Positions 12,218-19,634 of a DNA stretch of 64,000 bases are shown in pieces. The number at the start of each line of letters is the position of its first letter. The first letter of the stretch is position 1. Source of the DNA: Roseiarcus sp963816065. GTDB lineage: Bacteria; Pseudomonadota; Alphaproteobacteria; Rhizobiales; Beijerinckiaceae. The DNA is taken from NCBI GenBank assembly GCA_963816065.1, contig CAWFJG010000026.1, positions 290,248-354,247 on the forward strand. Direction: 5' to 3'. The notes under the pieces are model-generated. The model did not search any database and had not been told where the DNA came from. It saw nothing but the letters and a program-made list of their open reading frames with translations. Both the position numbers and the translations under genes were made by a program.

Positions 12218-12784
12218 ATGAGAGGGGAAGTCACGCGCGCCGCAGAGGGGTTCGACCGCCGCGCCTTCACGGTGGCCGAGATCCTGCGCATGCAGCTCGA
12301 AGGCATCATCTCGGAAGACGAAAATTTCGAGCTGATCGAGGGCGAGATCGTGCCGATGCAGGCCAAATCCCACGCGCCCGAGTTCATCAAGGTTGCGCTC
12401 AACATCGCGATCGCGCGCGCGCTCCCCGACCATCTGTGGATGGGCGTCGAGTCGACGCTCTATCTGAGCCCGAGCACGTTCGTTGAGCCGGACCTCACGG
12501 TCTATCCAAAAGGTCCCAGGCTCGAGGACGTGAAGGGTCGCGACATCTTGCTCGCCATCGAAGTCGCTGCGACAAGTCTCGCCTACGACCGTGGCCTCAA
12601 GGCGGATCTCTACGCCCGCTACGGCGTCAACGAGCTTTGGGTCGTCGACGCCGAGCGGCGCGCAACGTTCGTCCACCAGGGACCCGAAGGGAGAGGCTGG
12701 CGGTCGGTCGTCGAGCGCGGCGCTGACGAGGCGCTGACTTTCGCCGCCCTGCCCGGCTTCTCGGCGCGGCTCTCGACGATCTGA
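12218..12784 (+). CDS. Uma2-family (DUF820) PD-(D/E)XK nuclease-like protein
   Basis: A 188-aa protein with the Uma2 restriction-endonuclease-like fold. The signature parts are FELIEGEIVPMQ, VEPDLTVYP (the PD motif), LAIEVAATSLAYDRGLKADLYARYGVNELWVVD (the E-x-K part, with Lys in GLKADLYARYG) and the C-terminal strand region. The catalytic-type Asp, Glu and Lys are all present. It lies in the same direction between infB and rbfA, 24 bp after infB, and is likely co-transcribed. Uma2 genes are abundant in cyanobacteria and scattered elsewhere; their biological role is unknown. Confidence 0.88.
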   Translation: MRGEVTRAAEGFDRRAFTVAEILRMQLEGIISEDENFELIEGEIVPMQAKSHAPEFIKVALNIAIARALPDHLWMGVESTLYLSPSTFVEPDLTVYPKGPRLEDVKGRDILLAIEVAATSLAYDRGLKADLYARYGVNELWVVDAERRATFVHQGPEGRGWRSVVERGADEALTFAALPGFSARLSTI

Positions 12785-12852
12785 ACCCCGCCCGCGCCAG
12801 AGGCGCGGCCAAACTCCTTTTCTCCCCGCGCGCGAGCGCCAGGTTCCCTCCG

Positions 12853-13272
12853 ATGTCCCGATCCTCCCCGAAATCCCATGCCCCGACCCATCGCCTTGAA
12901 AGGGTCGGCGAGCTCATTCGCCACGCCATGGCCGAGATCCTCGCGCGCGGCGACGTGCTCGATGATACCCTCGAGCGTCATCCGATCACGGTCCCGGTGG
13001 TGCGCATGTCGCCGGACCTCAAGGTCGCCACCGTCTCGGTGATGCCGCTCGGCGGGCAGGACGCGGCGGCCACCATCGACGCGCTGAACCGCCACAAGAA
13101 GGAGCTCAGAACCCTGATCGCCCACAGGATCAGTCTGAAGTTCGCTCCCGACCTCCGGTTTGCGCTGGATTCGAGCTTCGATGCGCAGGCGCGCATCGAC
13201 GCGCTCCTGAAGTCGCCGGAGGTCGCCCGCGACCTGGCGCCGCGCGACGAGGCGGAGGGCGAAGCGTCATGA
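12853..13272 (+). CDS. rbfA: 30S ribosome-binding factor RbfA
   Basis: A 139-aa KH-fold protein required for 16S rRNA 5'-end processing and cold adaptation of 30S assembly. Characteristic stretches are RLERVGELIRHAMAEILARG near the N-terminus, ITVPVVRMSPDLKVATVSVMPLGG and the C-terminal LKFAPDLRFALDSSFDAQARIDALL. The stop overlaps the truB start by four bases (ATGA). It is separated from infB by the Uma2 gene, but the order infB-rbfA-truB is otherwise standard. Confidence 0.96.
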   Translation: MSRSSPKSHAPTHRLERVGELIRHAMAEILARGDVLDDTLERHPITVPVVRMSPDLKVATVSVMPLGGQDAAATIDALNRHKKELRTLIAHRISLKFAPDLRFALDSSFDAQARIDALLKSPEVARDLAPRDEAEGEAS

Positions 13273-14237
13273 TCGATGAGGCGGCGAACGAGACGGAGAC
13301 GGCGCCGGAGCGCGGCGAAGGGCGCAGGCGCGTCAAGGCGCCGCAGAAGCGCTCGACCCGCACCGAGGTCAACGGCTGGGTCAATCTCGATAAGCCGGTC
13401 GGCGTGTCGTCGACGCAGGCGGTCGGCCGTCTCAAGTTTCTGTTCAACGCCAAGAAGGCAGGGCACGCGGGGACGCTCGACCCGCTCGCCTCCGGCGTCC
13501 TTCCCGTGGCGTTCGGCGAGGCGACCAAGACCGTTTCCGTCGTGCAGGACGGCGCCAAGGCCTACCGCTTCCGGGTGCGCTGGGGCGAGGAGAGCGCGAC
13601 CGACGACGCCGAGGGCGCGATCGTGGCCCGCTCCGACCGGCGTCCGAGCCCGGCCGAGATCGAGGCGCTGCTGCCGCGCTTCACCGGGCTGATCGAGCAG
13701 ATTCCGCCGACCTTCTCCGCCATCAAGATCGACGGCGCGCGCGCCTACGACCTGGCGCGGGACGGCGAGACCTTCGCCATCGCGGCCCGCGCGATCCATG
13801 TCTATCGCCTCGTGCTTGTCGAGGCCGGCGCCGATAGCGCAGTGCTCGAGGCCGAATGCGGCAAAGGCGCGTATGTCCGCGCCATTGCGCGCGACCTCGG
13901 CCGGGCGCTTGGCTGCTACGGACATGTGATCGAACTCCGGCGGATGCGCGTCGGACCCTTTTCGGTCGAAGACGCCGTGCCGCTCGATCGTCTGCCCGAC
14001 GATTCCGTTTTGATGGGGCGCGCCATGCTGCCGCTCCAGACCGGGCTCTCCGAGCTCGTCGCGCTGCCTGTCGACCGAAACGGCGCAGCGATCCTCCGGC
14101 GCGGGCAGTCGTTGCTCGTTCGCGGCGCCGCGGCCGAGGGACCGGCGTGGGCCTCCTGCTTCGGCGCGCCGATCGCCTTCGGCGCGATCGAAGGCGGCTA
14201 TTTCGTCTCGACCCGGGTTTTCAACCTGAAGGGGTAG
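13269..14237 (+). CDS. truB: tRNA pseudouridine(55) synthase TruB
   Basis: A 322-aa enzyme that forms pseudouridine-55 in the T-loop of tRNAs. The catalytic motif GHAGTLDPLASGVLP, with the nucleophilic Asp, lies at about residues 66-80. QIPPTFSAIKIDGARAYDLAR and the ECGKGAYVRAIARDLG stretch are also diagnostic. The first 35 residues are a charged extension rich in Glu, Arg and Lys. The ATG overlaps the rbfA stop. It is convergent with hisS. Confidence 0.96.
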   Translation: MIDEAANETETAPERGEGRRRVKAPQKRSTRTEVNGWVNLDKPVGVSSTQAVGRLKFLFNAKKAGHAGTLDPLASGVLPVAFGEATKTVSVVQDGAKAYRFRVRWGEESATDDAEGAIVARSDRRPSPAEIEALLPRFTGLIEQIPPTFSAIKIDGARAYDLARDGETFAIAARAIHVYRLVLVEAGADSAVLEAECGKGAYVRAIARDLGRALGCYGHVIELRRMRVGPFSVEDAVPLDRLPDDSVLMGRAMLPLQTGLSELVALPVDRNGAAILRRGQSLLVRGAAAEGPAWASCFGAPIAFGAIEGGYFVSTRVFNLKG

Positions 14238-14368
14238 GACGGGAGGATACGGGGTCTGCGCTGATCCTGAATGGGCGCAATTCTTTGGGGTGAAGGCTCG
14301 GAAGGCCGACGCCGTCCCGCGCCGACCCGCCTTCCAGAACCGAAGCGGCCGATAATCCGGTTTGCCGG

Positions 14369-15941
14369 CTATGCCTGCGCTCGCCAGCACCTCGCGCACC
14401 CGGTCGACGAGGTCCGCCTCCGGCGCGCTGAACTGGGCGCGTTGCCTGAGTTCGAGATAATCGGCGCGGTCCTTGGTGCTTTTGGCGAGCTGCGCACCGA
14501 GCTTCAGGTCGCGGATGGCCACTTGCGGTCCGCCGGGCGCATCGCGCTCGTTCGAGCCCTGGATGACGGCGACACGGGCTCGGCGCTTGTCGGCGTATTT
14601 GAGCTGGGCGTTCATGCCCGCCTGCCCAAGGTACATTTCGGCCGCGATGCCTGCGGCGCGCAGGGAGGCGACGAGACGCTGAGTGCTCGCCATCGACCTC
14701 TCGTCCCGGTCGAGCGCCAGCACCACGACCGGGCCGGCCGTCTCGGCCGACTTGACGATCGGGCTATCGATGGCGCGCAGCGCCGCCAGCAGGCGCGACA
14801 CGCCGATCGAGAAGCCGGTCGCCGGCACGGGCTCTTCGCGGAACCGGGCGACGAGCCCATCGTAGCGCCCGCCGCCGCCGACCGAGCCGAACCGCACCGG
14901 GCGACCGGCCTCGTCCTTGACCTCGAACGTGAGTTCAGCCTCGAAGACAGGGCCGGTGTAATATTCGAGGCCGCGGACGACGGAGGGGTCGATCCGGATG
15001 CGGTCCGGGCCGTAGCCGGCGGAGGCAAACAGTTTGGCCATCTCCTCAAGTTCATCAGCGCCTTCGTTTCCAATTCGGCCCAGTTCGACCCGTTCACGCA
15101 GCCAGGTTACCGCCTTCTCGCTTGTTTCAGTGTCTGCCTGCTCGAAGGGATATGAAACGTATTTGATCAACGCACCCGAAATAACCGTCGCGCTGAAGCC
15201 GAAGTAACGCATTATGTTGTCTGCCTGAGCGCTGGAAAGTTCGGCGCCGCGCGTAAAGTCTCCACTTTCATCTTTTCGCCCGGCACCAAGTAAAGCGAAA
15301 ACCCCGTCGGGCCCGAGCCGGTCGAGCTTGTCGATCGCCCGCAGCACGATGAGGCGCCGGCCGGCGTTCTCCGCTCCGCCGAGGCCGATCGCCTCCATGA
15401 CGCCGTCCAGCACCTTGCGGTTGTTGACCTTGACGACATAGTCGCCGCGCTTGATCCCGAGCGCTTCGAGACAGTCGGCGGCCATCATGCAGATCTCGGC
15501 GTCGGCCGCGACGCTTGCCGCCCCCACCGTGTCGGCGTCGAACTGCATGAACTGGCGGTAGCGTCCGGGCCCCGGCTTCTCGTTGCGGAACACCCAGCCG
15601 GCGCGATAGCTCCGGTAGGGCTTTGGCAGCCTGTCGTAGTTCTCGGCGACGTAGCGGGCGAGCGGCGCGGTCAGGTCGTAGCGCAAACTCAGCCATTGCT
15701 CGTCGTCGTCCTTGAACGAGAACACGCCCTCGTTCGGCCGGTCCTGGTCGGGCAGGAACTTGCCGAGCGCCTCGGTGTATTCGATGAACGGCGTCTCGAC
15801 CGCCTCGAACCCGTAGAGCGCATAGACGCTGCGGATCTTCGCCATCATCGCCTCGGCCGCGGCGATGTCGGCAGGCGCGCGATCGACGAGCCCGCGCGGC
15901 AGGTTTGCGCGCACGCGGTTGGGGGCGGGAGAGTCGGTCAT
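14369..15941 (-). CDS. hisS: Histidyl-tRNA synthetase (3' end uncertain)
   Basis: Class II aminoacyl-tRNA synthetase charging tRNA-His. Visible are motif 2 (YRSYRAGWVFRNEKPGPGRY), the HisA-type motifs VVRGLEYYTGPVFE and GGGGRYDGLVARF, motif 3 ATGFSIGVSRLL and the C-terminal anticodon-binding domain ending DRVREVLASAG. In the main frame no stop follows: it stays open for a further ~1.4 kb antisense to truB and rbfA. A TAG at 14369-14371 in the adjacent frame, just after LASAG, would end it at about 523 aa if one extra base is present there. A patch around 15,055-15,305 has lower GC and different codon use. Confidence 0.93.
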
Positions 15942-15990
15942 GGGTGGTGGTCCCAATGCGGATTGACGTGAGAGCAAATGCCGCGGCAAG

Positions 15991-16102
15991 CCCTCATCCG
16001 GCGCTGCGCGCCACCTTCCCCCCGAGGGGGAAGGGGTCGAAGGCGACGCACGTGCCCTCTCCCACGGGGAGAGGGAAGCGGCCGAAGGCCGTCGGGTGAG
16101 GG
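15991..16102. repeat. Palindromic intergenic repeat (CCCTCATCCGGC...GGGTGAGGG), copy 1
   Basis: A dispersed extragenic palindromic-type element just upstream of hisS. It opens CCCTCATCCGGCGCTGCGCG, contains CCTTCCCCCC/GGGGGAAGG and CCCTCTCCCACGGGGAGAGGG inverted repeats, and closes GGGTGAGGG. A second, shorter and diverged copy occurs at 60890-60985. Elements of this form are common between genes in Rhizobiales. Confidence 0.75.
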
Positions 16103-16148
16103 TTCGCTGGCGCAAACATATCTCATCTCGCTCGGCCCGCTCGACTGG

Positions 16149-16847
16149 TCAGAAGAATCCGGCGGCAATATTGATCGCCAGGGCGAGGATGACGGTGTTG
16201 AAGAAGAACCCGACGACGGCCTGGATCGCGCAAATGCGCCGCATCCGGGTCGAGGTCACGTTGGTGTCGGAACTGGCGAAGGTGCAGCCGACGGTGAAGG
16301 ACTGATAGACGAATTCGGTCCAGCCCGGCTTGGGCTCGCCGGGGAACTCGAGCCCGCCCGGATCGCCGTCGCCGACCGCGGCGAAATAGACGCCGGCATA
16401 ATGGATCGCGAACATGACTTGAATGAAGGTCCAGGCGCTGAGAATGCTGGCCACGACAAGCGCGAGGTGCTCGGCCTTGGCTGCTCCCTCCATGGTCTTC
16501 ACCGGGCCGAGTTCCCAGACGATCGCGGCGAGCGCTGCGACGGCCGCGACCACGCCGAGGACCACCAGAACCCCCTGGTTCTCGTCCTCCGGCCGGGCGT
16601 CCACTTTCGGGTCAGCGCCCGAACGACGGAAGAATTGCATCATCAGAATGAGATAGGCCCATGAACCGACATTCCAGGCCGTGACCAGTCGGGTCGACTC
16701 CCGGATGACGATGGGCGCGAACAGGAGCACGACGTAGGTCGCAACGACGATGACCGCGCCGGCTAGCAGGCGAGGGCGGTGGGCCAGCGTGACGAGAAAA
16801 CCGCCCGGCTCCTCTTCGGCTGCCGGCGTTGGCGATCGGTTGGACAT
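16149..16847 (-). CDS. DUF1345 integral membrane protein
   Basis: A 232-aa inner-membrane protein with four or five hydrophobic helices, including LLAGAVIVVATYVVLLFAPI, VLVVLGVVAAVAALAAIV and the C-terminal AVVGFFFNTVILALAINIAAG. The DUF1345 hallmark FVYQSFTVGCTFASSDTNV is intact, as is the conserved IHYAGVYFA. Function of the family is not established. The start MSNRSPTPAAEEEPGG follows the family's usual N-terminus. It is divergent from the enoyl-CoA hydratase gene. Confidence 0.88.
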   Translation of the reverse strand: MSNRSPTPAAEEEPGGFLVTLAHRPRLLAGAVIVVATYVVLLFAPIVIRESTRLVTAWNVGSWAYLILMMQFFRRSGADPKVDARPEDENQGVLVVLGVVAAVAALAAIVWELGPVKTMEGAAKAEHLALVVASILSAWTFIQVMFAIHYAGVYFAAVGDGDPGGLEFPGEPKPGWTEFVYQSFTVGCTFASSDTNVTSTRMRRICAIQAVVGFFFNTVILALAINIAAGFF

Positions 16848-17000
16848 GCGAAGGCGTTCACTTGCAAGAGCGACGCCTGGCTTGCCCGACGCCGCGAGGA
16901 GGGTCAAGCCGGGCTTGCCGATCGAGGGTCCGCCGTGCTTATCCGGCTGCGTATCCGGGCTGAACCGGGCGGACAAGGATAGGTGAGGAGGACCGCGCGT

Positions 17001-17783
17001 ATGACGACCTCGGTTTCCGTCCGCGCCGAAGGGCGCGTGACCGTGGTGACGATCGAGCGGCCGGGAAAGCGCAACGCCGTCGACCTGGCGACGGCCCGCG
17101 CGCTCTACGACGCCTTCAAGCGCTTCGACGCGGATCAGGGGCGCGGACGTCGCGGTGTTGACCGGCGCAGGGGGCGCATTCTGCGCCGGCGCCGATCTCA
17201 AAGCGCTGGCCGCGGGCGAGACCGGGCGGTTCGAGGAGACGGGCGACTTCGGCCCGATGGGGCCGACCCGGCTGAACTCCGGAAACCGGTGATCGCTGCG
17301 ATCGAAGGACCGGCGGTGGCCGGCGGGACCGAGCTTGCGCTCTGGTGCGACCTGAGGATCGCGGCGCGCTCGGCGGTGTTCGGCGTCTTCAACCGGCGTT
17401 TCGGCGTGCCGCTGATCGACCTCGGCACCATCCGCCTGCCACGCATCGTCGGGCACGGGCGGGCGATGGAGTTGATCCTGACGGGGCGACCGGTTTCGGC
17501 GGAGGAAGCGCTGCGCATCGGCCTCGCCAACGAGGTGACGGAAGACGGCCAAGCGCTCGCCCGGGCGCTGGCGCTCGCCCAGACGCTGTGCGGCTTTCCC
17601 CAGAACGCGATGCGCAACGACCGGCTGTCGGCGATCGAGCAGTGGGACCTCGGCGGCGAGGCGGCCGCCGCCAACGAGGTCGCGAAGGGCCTCGCAACTC
17701 TCGCGAGCGGCGAAGCGGCCGAAGGCCCCGCGCGATTCGCAGGCGGCGCCGGCCGGCATGGGCGTTTCGGCGGCGGCGAGTAG
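17001..17783 (+). CDS. Enoyl-CoA hydratase/isomerase family protein (two compensating frameshifts)
   Basis: Crotonase-fold enzyme acting on CoA thioesters, 260 aa. The flanks EGRVTVVTIERPGKRNAVD and KPVIAAIEGPAVAGGTELAL are in one frame. The middle (about 17,137-17,274) must be read in another, giving VLTGAGGAFCAGADLKALAAG, the oxyanion-hole region. One extra G near 17,138 (GGGG run) and one missing base near 17,278 restore it, so the open frame hides about 45 wrong residues. Start ATG 17001 follows GAGGAGG. Whether it serves beta-oxidation or another CoA pathway is undetermined. Confidence 0.9.
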   Translation: MTTSVSVRAEGRVTVVTIERPGKRNAVDLATARALYDAFKRFDADQGRGRRGVDRRRGRILRRRRSQSAGRGRDRAVRGDGRLRPDGADPAELRKPVIAAIEGPAVAGGTELALWCDLRIAARSAVFGVFNRRFGVPLIDLGTIRLPRIVGHGRAMELILTGRPVSAEEALRIGLANEVTEDGQALARALALAQTLCGFPQNAMRNDRLSAIEQWDLGGEAAAANEVAKGLATLASGEAAEGPARFAGGAGRHGRFGGGE

Positions 17784-17801
17784 ACCCCTTGAGCCGCGGG
17801 C

Positions 17802-18227
17802 TCAGTGGGCCTCACTTCCTTGTTGAGACCGCCGCGCCGTCCATTCGCCGCGCTCGAAATCCTCGAAGGCGGAGATCATGGCGCGAAACGTCGTCTCTGC
17901 GACCGCCGGATCCAGCTTTTGCGCCTCTGCGTCGGCGCGCACCTTTGCGATGATCGCGTCGACGCGCTTCGGATCGGCGACCGCGGCCGGGTCCTTCTTG
18001 AACCGCGCCGCCTCGCCCACGTACTGCTGCCGCTCAGCCAGGAGGCGCACGAGGTCGTGGTCGATCCGGTCGATGTTCTCGCGCACCTCGGCGAGCGAGT
18101 CGCAGCATCGGCCCCCGTTTGCCGACGGGCTTCCCCAAAAGGCGGCCCGCGTCGCCGCGCCGTCGGCGAGGGCCGGCGCGACGGCGAGGAGGAGCAGGGC
18201 GAGGACGGCTTTGCAAAACATGGGCAT
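17802..18227 (-). CDS. Periplasmic chorismate mutase (AroQ-gamma-like)
   Basis: A 141-aa protein with a Sec signal peptide (MPMFCKAVLALLLLAVAPALA) followed by a chorismate-mutase type II helix region: RENIDRIDHDLVRLLAERQQYVGEAARFK, with the Arg, Asp and Arg/Lys positions of the active site, then DPKRVDAIIAKVRADAEAQ and FRAMISAFEDFE. Exported chorismate mutases convert chorismate to prephenate outside the cytoplasm; their purpose in free-living bacteria is unclear. It is convergent with the enoyl-CoA hydratase gene (ends 18 bp apart). Confidence 0.85.
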   Translation of the reverse strand: MPMFCKAVLALLLLAVAPALADGAATRAAFWGSPSANGGRCCDSLAEVRENIDRIDHDLVRLLAERQQYVGEAARFKKDPAAVADPKRVDAIIAKVRADAEAQKLDPAVAETTFRAMISAFEDFERGEWTARRSQQGSEAH

Positions 18228-18358
18228 GACCCGGAACGGAAGGAGCCGGCGCTCACTTTCGGCGAGGACCGGAGGCTGAGCAAGGCCCGCCCCGACGCAC
18301 GCGAGTCTTCCTCTTCTCAAAGGATCGATCATGCCCCGCCTGTCGAGCCCGCGCGTCG

Positions 18359-18628
18359 CTAGTAGTATCGCGGCGCCATGAACGTATTGTGGGTCGGGCC
18401 CGGCTGATTGAACGGGTGTCGGGTGTAGCTGTGAGCGGGCTGGCGGCGCTGAGGGCGCCCGTGCGGATAAAGGGTCAGCTGGTGCGGGTGCATGGGAACG
18501 ACACGGCTCGCCGAGTTTTTCGGTTTGACGCCTGACGGGGACGGCGTCTCAGCCTTCGCCGGCAGGGAAGCGAACACAGACGCCCATACGACGGCGGCGA
18601 CGATCAGCAGCCTTCCAAACCCGCTCAT
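18359..18628 (-). CDS. Small secreted His/Pro/Tyr-rich protein
   Basis: An 89-aa protein with a signal peptide (MSGFGRLLIVAAVVWASVFA, cleavage near AKA-ET). The mature part is basic and rich in His, Pro and Tyr (MHPHQLTLYPHGRPQRRQP), ending FMAPRYY. No domain is recognised. It lies 131 bp upstream of the chorismate mutase gene on the same strand. Confidence 0.55.
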   Translation of the reverse strand: MSGFGRLLIVAAVVWASVFASLPAKAETPSPSGVKPKNSASRVVPMHPHQLTLYPHGRPQRRQPAHSYTRHPFNQPGPTHNTFMAPRYY

Positions 18629-18994
18629 CGCATTCTCATCCTTCTCTTCGGCCATGATCCGCGACCGCCGGCCGGGGCCGCGCCAGAGGTCGACCGCAAC
18701 CCAGGTTCCCGGGGCGTGCTGTGCGGGGACAGAGCGCAGCCTTCGGTCGAGCGGAGGGGCGGGCGGCGCGGCCTCGATGGTCCAGCTCCGGGGCCCTCCC
18801 TAGGCATGCGGGATGCGGTTGTAAAGGACGCGCGCGCGAGTGCGCAGCTCGGTCCCCCTTTTCGCCTTTGTTGGCCGGAGATTCGCGCCTATATAGGATT
18901 GGCGCGCCATTGAGAGAATTGTGCGGCGGGACGCTCGGCCAAGATCGTCGGCCAAGACCCGAGAGGGGCGCGCAGGTCGGCAGGAGGCGAGCAA
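18629..18994. other. Intergenic stretch without a recognised gene
   Basis: The interval between two divergent small genes. No frame shows protein-like composition. A TATATAGGAT box at 18,890-18,899 could be part of a promoter for the 44-aa gene downstream; nothing else stands out. Confidence 0.4.
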
Positions 18995-19129
18995 ATGGCC
19001 AAGGAAAAACAACGTAGCAACCGCGAAAAAAAGAAGCCGAAGGCAGTAAAATCTGCATCCGCCGCGCCCGTCTCGCCTTTCGCCCCGAAGGGTCCATCGG
19101 CTGCGACGACCCCAGCAAAACGGAAGTGA
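18995..19129 (+). CDS. Very small basic protein, 44 aa
   Basis: Starts MAKEKQRSNREKKKPKAVKS and ends TTPAKRK. It is strongly basic and Lys/Ser/Pro-rich, with a clear AGGAGG ribosome-binding site (18982-18987) eight bases before the ATG. Small proteins with a similar MAK-QRSNRE-KKPKA opening are widespread in alphaproteobacteria, but their function is unknown. A nucleic-acid or ribosome association is only a guess from charge. Confidence 0.7.
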   Translation: MAKEKQRSNREKKKPKAVKSASAAPVSPFAPKGPSAATTPAKRK

Positions 19130-19208
19130 CGCGCTGCGCCGACAGCGCGGAGCGCCTTGCTGACTCGGACGAACTCGCTCCGGCCACTGTCGCCGATGGC
19201 GTTGCGGC

Positions 19209-19571
19209 GTGAGACGCGCCTCGACCGACTCGAGTGCGATCGTTGGCTATCTCGGCCGGCTTGCGGGGGCCGGAGCCGTGAGGATAGGCGGCGAGACGAT
19301 CGCCCGAGCGGCTTATGATTTTGATGGCTATGCGACGCTGCATGGAGGCGTGACAGCGTCCGGCGAGCTCAGGCTCACGGCTTCCGACCTCGAAGCCGTG
19401 TTTGGCCGGCTCGGCGTTCAACTCCTCACCGACGACGGCCGCCTCCTCAACGTGAAGTTTTCCGAAAAGCAACTCCCCGCAGGAACCGATGCGGCCCATG
19501 TCGATGTGAGCGGCGACTTGCCGCGTTCGCCGGCGGAATGGCGCGCCGGATCGACCGGTGAGGCAATTTGA
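19209..19571 (+). CDS. Conserved-looking hypothetical protein, 120 aa
   Basis: Begins at GTG. The N-terminal helix IVGYLGRLAGAGAVRIGGETIARAAYDFDGY leads into a beta-rich centre with GELRLTASDLEAVFGRLGVQLLTDDGRLLNVKFSEKQ and a C-terminal DAAHVDVSGDLP. There is no signal peptide or membrane helix. Periodicity and a lack of Cys suggest a small cytoplasmic alpha/beta protein. No family is assigned. It is convergent with ndvB (63 bp between stops). Confidence 0.6.
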   Translation: MRRASTDSSAIVGYLGRLAGAGAVRIGGETIARAAYDFDGYATLHGGVTASGELRLTASDLEAVFGRLGVQLLTDDGRLLNVKFSEKQLPAGTDAAHVDVSGDLPRSPAEWRAGSTGEAI

Positions 19572-19634
19572 TCGGCGACATGCCCTGGCCTCAAGCCGAT
19601 GCGGGAAGACAGCGCCGCCCTCAGACGCCTGGCT

